A stretch of DNA of 64,000 nt from Arthrobacter sp. PGP41 (lineage in GTDB: Bacteria > Actinomycetota > Actinomycetes > Actinomycetales > Micrococcaceae): the NCBI RefSeq assembly GCF_002953935.1, contig NZ_CP026514.1:4092001-4156000 (forward strand). Reading direction: 5' to 3'. The stretch's first letter is position 1; each line of letters begins with the position of its first letter. Below, piece after piece: positions 60,495 through 64,000 of this stretch. The notes below the pieces were generated by a model. It did not search any database and was not told where the DNA came from. It was given only the letters and a program-made list of their open reading frames with translations. The position numbers were made by a program, and so were the translations under genes.

Positions 60495-61841
60495 CTAGCG
60501 TCCTGCATAACCACGTCCCGGTTTGTGCCAATCAGCGGAGGCCGCGGCAGGTGCGGGGGCCCTTGTCCTCGACAGGGAAAACCGCGTGGCCGTAGCGGTG
60601 CCTCCCGTCCCGAGTATGGCGCCCAGCGCCGCGGTGGACTCCACCAGCGAAGGGTCGCGGCTTTGTGCCACGAGCCGGGCACCGTTTTGGTAGCTGCTTA
60701 GCTGATGGCCCGGACCTATGCCTGCATCCTCCCCCGTCTGAACGTACAAGTCATTGGTCATGGTGACCGTGACCCGGTTTCTGGCGTCCGGGTTTGGTGC
60801 GCCGTCGGCCCCGGGGACCCAGTCCGTCCGGTGCTCAAGGTGGAGGCTGCTGACGTCCGGCTTTGATGCAATGTGGGCGACGGGCGATCCCGCGGTCAGG
60901 ACGTACCTGAGGTCGTATTCCTCCAGGAAGGCGCCGCTTGCTGCCAGGTTCATCGCGTGGATGCCCCCTTGGCTGTAACCGACGCCCACTATAGGGTCAC
61001 CCTTCCTGGCGCCGGCTGCTTCAAGGGCTTCCCGAACAGCCTTGTTGACACTTTCCGAGCTGTCTCCCACGCCTTCGACTATGCCGTCCAGGTCAAAGGG
61101 ATTTGCGCCCCCCGCAGCGTCACGCAGCTGGGTCCCCGGGATCACCACCACATAGGCTCTACGCCCGCCGCCATCAACTTCGATGACCTCGATATAGCCG
61201 GCTCCGCGTTCATCAATTACCCGGACACGTTCCAGCAGGCCTGACGGAGAAGGGTCCAGGACAATCGGAATACTTTCCTCCCTGGTGACTGCCAACGGGC
61301 GAGGCTTTAGTGCTGGAATCACGACATCCGCCAGCGCCTTGAGGAAGGGGGAGACAAAGGCGGCATTGCCGATGACGTTCTCGGTGGCGCTTCGGCTGAG
61401 AAACCCTGTCCGCCAGAAGTCCGCGTGGCGTTGCAGCTCTCCTTCGACGTTTGGAACTCCAAGACCGCGGGCAGCGCCTGCCAGCCGCTCCGCCATTTCG
61501 TAGTCGTGCTTGCAGGCCCGGACCTGGCTGCTGATGCTCTGCAGTTCGGTCCGGACCACCTGGACGCTCCGCCCAGCCCCACCCACCGCATTCAGGGCCA
61601 TGGTTCCCGTCCACCGGGGCAGATCCTGGAATGGAGCGAGGTCCTCCCAGACGCGGCGGACCTCAACCTCGATCCCGGCAAGCCTGCCTGCCAGGTCATC
61701 CAGTTTTTCGGCGCCGCCCGTAAGCTCCTCGAGCTGGAAGCTGATACCGCCCACGCCTCCCCGGATCGCCAGGGTGCCATGGTCCGCTGGGCCGGAGACC
61801 CGGATGGGCCCGCCGCTGCCCGAAGGCGTGGCCTCGGCCAT
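60495..61841 (-). CDS. Large protein with helical N-terminus and C-terminal alpha/beta hydrolase domain
   Basis: The 448-residue protein has an N-terminal helical region (about 35-150, including VRRVWEDLAPFQDLPRWTG and SISSQVRACKHDYEMAERLAG) of the kind found in ESX/WXG100-associated proteins. A hydrolase domain covers about 210-400: VVVIPGTQL near 232, the nucleophile elbow GVGYSQGG with Ser290, TAGSPVAH, Asp340 in HRTDWVPG and a histidine near 378 (GPGHQLSSYQNG). No signal peptide is present. The small upstream WXG100-like gene overlaps by one base. It may be a lipase or esterase linked to a type VII-like export route, which is inference. Confidence 0.75.
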   Translation of the reverse strand: MAEATPSGSGGPIRVSGPADHGTLAIRGGVGGISFQLEELTGGAEKLDDLAGRLAGIEVEVRRVWEDLAPFQDLPRWTGTMALNAVGGAGRSVQVVRTELQSISSQVRACKHDYEMAERLAGAARGLGVPNVEGELQRHADFWRTGFLSRSATENVIGNAAFVSPFLKALADVVIPALKPRPLAVTREESIPIVLDPSPSGLLERVRVIDERGAGYIEVIEVDGGGRRAYVVVIPGTQLRDAAGGANPFDLDGIVEGVGDSSESVNKAVREALEAAGARKGDPIVGVGYSQGGIHAMNLAASGAFLEEYDLRYVLTAGSPVAHIASKPDVSSLHLEHRTDWVPGADGAPNPDARNRVTVTMTNDLYVQTGEDAGIGPGHQLSSYQNGARLVAQSRDPSLVESTAALGAILGTGGTATATRFSLSRTRAPAPAAASADWHKPGRGYAGR

Positions 61842-62143
61842 CAGGGCCTGCCGCTGTAGGAGCAGGCCGCCGCCAAGGTCTCCTGGCTGTGCCTGGCCAC
61901 AGCTGCCTTTGCCTCAGTCAAGGATTCAAGGGAACGGCGAAGGGCGACAGCCTGCAATGACACGGAATCCCGGTATGCTCGGCCGGCCGGCGACTCCCAT
62001 TGCAGCAACTGGATGTCCCTGAATCCGGCCAGGACTTCCTCTGCCCGGACCAGGCAGACCGCCAAGCGATCGGCCAACTGGTCCACCTGGGAAACACGGA
62101 TCATGCCGGCCTGCAGGTCAGCGCCCGCCAAGTCTCTGCCCAT
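61841..62143 (-). CDS. WXG100-like small helical protein
   Basis: The 100-residue protein is all helical, with a central turn QWESPAGRAYR at 48-58, matching the W-x-[S/G] hairpin of WXG100/ESAT-6-like proteins (WES in place of WxG). There is no signal peptide. Its stop shares a base with the downstream hydrolase start (TGATG), so the two are translationally coupled. The pair resembles a secreted effector with its partner, but no EccC-type ATPase or other secretion gene lies in the window. GGAAGG precedes the ATG. Confidence 0.72.
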   Translation of the reverse strand: MGRDLAGADLQAGMIRVSQVDQLADRLAVCLVRAEEVLAGFRDIQLLQWESPAGRAYRDSVSLQAVALRRSLESLTEAKAAVARHSQETLAAACSYSGRP

Positions 62144-62329
62144 TGCCCTTCCACCACACCTTTGCCTGTTGCATCCGAAAACTCCCCGGCCCTATCCGGG
62201 AACTGCCTTTCCACTCCGGACGCTACGGAGCGGCCGCTCCGGACTGAAGAGCCGTCGCCGGCTATGTGGACAAGTAACGCGGACAGCGGCCGCTTAAGGG
62301 GGTGCCGGACTTCATGAAAGAATCAGCAC

Positions 62330-63772
62330 ATGCCTGAAACTGCCGCCACAGCTGACACCCGTACGCCCTCAGGACGCCTGGCACTCGCCGCGTCCCCGGA
62401 AAAAATTGCGCTCGGCCCGCTGGATGGCCGCTACCAGTCGGCTGTCGCACCCTTGGTGGACTACCTTTCGGAGGCGGCCCTCAACCGGGACCGGGTGGCG
62501 GTGGAAGTTGAATGGCTCATCCACCTGACCAGCAACAACGTCCTTCCCGGCGCCGGCCCGCTCGCCCCGGAGCAGGAGGATCAGCTGCGTGCGATCGTCA
62601 CGGAATTCGACGCCTCCTCCGTGGCCGAGCTTGCTGACATCGAGGCCGTCACGGTCCACGACGTCAAGGCCGTGGAGTACTACATCGGCCGGCGCCTGCC
62701 CGCCATCGGGATCGAAAACCTGACGGCCATGGTCCACTTCGGCTGCACCTCCGAGGACATCAACAACCTGTCCTACGCCCTGGGCATCAAGGGCGCTGTG
62801 GAGGACGTGTGGCTGCCCGCGGCACAGGCCCTGGTGGCACAGATCAGCACGATGGCCGAGGACAACCGCGCCGTCCCCATGCTGTCCCGCACCCACGGCC
62901 AGCCCGCCACGCCCACAACCCTGGGCAAGGAACTCGCCGTCATCGCGCACCGCCTGAACCGCCAGCTGGACCGCATTGCCCGGACCGAATACCTGGGCAA
63001 GATCAACGGTGCCACCGGCACCTACGCCGCCCACGTCGCTTCCGTCCCGGGCGCCGACTGGCAGCAGGTCTCCAAATCCTTCGTCGAGGGCCTGGGCCTT
63101 ACCTGGAACCCGCTGACCACCCAGATCGAAAGCCACGACTGGCAGGCCGAGCTCTACGCCGACGTCGCCCGCTTCAACCGGATCCTGCACAACGTCTGCA
63201 CGGACATTTGGAGCTACATTTCCATCGGCTACTTCGCGCAGATCCCGGTGGCCGGCGCCACGGGCTCTTCCACGATGCCGCACAAGGTGAACCCGATCCG
63301 CTTCGAGAACGCGGAAGCCAACCTGGAGATCTCCAATGGCCTCCTGGACACCCTGGGCGCCACGCTGGTCACCTCCCGCTGGCAGCGGGACCTCACCGAC
63401 TCCTCCAGCCAGCGCAACATCGGCGTGGCGTTCGGCCACTCCCTGCTGGCCATCTCCAACGTGGCCAAGGGCCTGGAGCGCCTGGACGTTGCGGAAGACG
63501 TTCTGGCGGGCGACCTGGACACCAACTGGGAAGTGCTGGGGGAAGCCATCCAGATGGTGATGCGTGCTGAGGCGATTGCCGGCGTCGAAGGCATGGAGAA
63601 CCCCTACGAGCGGCTCAAGGACCTCACCCGGGGCCAGCGGGTGGACGCGGCCCGCATGCAGGAATTCGTGCAAAGCCTTGGCCTGTCACCGGAGGCCGAG
63701 GCCAGGCTGCTCGCCCTGACCCCCGGAAAGTACACCGGCATCGCCGACCAGCTGGTGGACCACCTCAAGTAA
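62330..63772 (+). CDS. purB: Adenylosuccinate lyase
   Basis: The 480-residue length and the superfamily signature GSSTMPHKVNPIRFENAEANL near 312-332 identify the E. coli-type PurB. LGPLDGRYQSAVAPLVDYLSEAALNRDRV opens the protein, HFGCTSEDINNL near 134 and SRTHGQPATPTTLGKE near 185 carry catalytic residues. It acts twice in purine synthesis, on SAICAR and on adenylosuccinate. It is preceded by two copies of the decamer AGCGGCCGCT. Confidence 0.96.
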   Translation: MPETAATADTRTPSGRLALAASPEKIALGPLDGRYQSAVAPLVDYLSEAALNRDRVAVEVEWLIHLTSNNVLPGAGPLAPEQEDQLRAIVTEFDASSVAELADIEAVTVHDVKAVEYYIGRRLPAIGIENLTAMVHFGCTSEDINNLSYALGIKGAVEDVWLPAAQALVAQISTMAEDNRAVPMLSRTHGQPATPTTLGKELAVIAHRLNRQLDRIARTEYLGKINGATGTYAAHVASVPGADWQQVSKSFVEGLGLTWNPLTTQIESHDWQAELYADVARFNRILHNVCTDIWSYISIGYFAQIPVAGATGSSTMPHKVNPIRFENAEANLEISNGLLDTLGATLVTSRWQRDLTDSSSQRNIGVAFGHSLLAISNVAKGLERLDVAEDVLAGDLDTNWEVLGEAIQMVMRAEAIAGVEGMENPYERLKDLTRGQRVDAARMQEFVQSLGLSPEAEARLLALTPGKYTGIADQLVDHLK

Positions 63773-63784
63773 AAGTACGACGAC

Positions 63785-63817
63785 GGCGCCGGGCTCCCAA
63801 GGCCCGGCGCCTTTCTT
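63785..63817 (+). terminator. Rho-independent terminator after purB
   Basis: A perfect 10-bp GC stem (63785-63794 with 63802-63811), seven-base loop, then TTTCTT. Confidence 0.88.
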
Positions 63818-63876
63818 GCGGGTCATCCGGGCTTTCGGGCGTCGTTCAGGGGATAGGGGAGTGCGAAACTGAAAGC

Positions 63877-64000
63877 ATGAAACTGCTGCTCATCCGCCAC
63901 GGACAGACTCCCGGTAACGTGCTTGGCCAACTCGATACGGCGCATCCTGGCCCCGGCCTCACGGAACTCGGCGAACGGCAGGCCGAGGCCATGGCCCGCT
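63877..64000 (+). CDS. Histidine phosphatase family protein (3' end outside window)
   Basis: The first 41 residues are present. They start MKLLLIRHGQTPGN, the RHG motif of the phosphoglycerate mutase/histidine phosphatase superfamily with the catalytic His8, followed by GLTELGERQAEAMA, which is typical. The rest lies outside the window, so the exact substrate cannot be judged. Confidence 0.88.
   Translation, partial: MKLLLIRHGQTPGNVLGQLDTAHPGPGLTELGERQAEAMAR

Overview
The window is about 64 kb of a high-GC actinobacterial chromosome. Gene content and protein style (GntR-asparaginase-aspartase-permease operon, bkd cluster followed by a HisC-like aminotransferase, DUF222/HNH proteins, stand-alone LigD polymerase, 32-bp intergenic repeats) point to the Micrococcaceae, most likely Arthrobacter or Pseudarthrobacter. 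This placement is inference; no rRNA or tRNA gene was found. Coding density is high, third codon positions are strongly GC-rich, and starts are ATG or GTG behind GGAG-like Shine-Dalgarno sites.

Layout. 0-7 kb is an accessory-looking stretch: a truncated GIY-YIG-like gene, a DUF222/HNH nuclease, a UDG-fold protein next to a terpenoid-cyclase-fold protein, a hipBA toxin-antitoxin pair with a palindromic promoter, and an AT-richer membrane protein with a NERD-like tail. 7.1-11.9 kb is an asparagine/aspartate catabolic operon (GntR regulator, asparaginase, aspartase, permease). 12-19.6 kb holds gamma-glutamyltransferase, lactate dehydrogenase, a DUF4242 protein, a GNAT-AAA+ fusion, LtrA, an HD hydrolase and GluQ-RS. 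19.9-25 kb has two Lrp regulators, a LysE exporter, small conserved proteins and malic enzyme. 25-29.6 kb has a TetR/MFS pair, RraA and a sugar porter. 29.6-30.05 kb is a repeat-rich gap with a decayed acetyltransferase.

30-36 kb is a mannitol PTS module (mtlD, mtlA, TetR) facing a divergent ptsI across a perfect 15-bp palindrome. 35.8-40.8 kb has a hydrolase, an orphan HTH protein, PucR divergent from alanine dehydrogenase, and a Gfo/Idh/MocA oxidoreductase. 41-47.2 kb is a complete oligopeptide ABC operon with a fused double ATPase and a tiny leading gene that lacks a normal start. 47.3-53.9 kb has a TetR/flavin-reductase divergon, LigD-Pol, a GerMN lipoprotein, an aminotransferase, UspA and a PAP2 phosphatase. 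53.9-58.9 kb is the branched-chain 2-oxoacid dehydrogenase operon (E1a, E1b, E2) behind a 42-bp palindrome, followed upstream by the HisC-like aminotransferase. 59-64 kb has a secreted endonuclease/exonuclease/phosphatase protein, a small 4-TM protein, a WXG100-like/hydrolase pair, purB and the start of a histidine phosphatase gene.

The metabolic theme is amino-acid and peptide use: peptide import, gamma-glutamyl hydrolysis, asparagine, alanine and branched-chain catabolism, with Lrp-type and PucR control. The features least explained by known families are the 32-bp-period repeat arrays, the GNAT-AAA+ fusion, the WXG100-like/hydrolase pair, and the hipB start with its operator.
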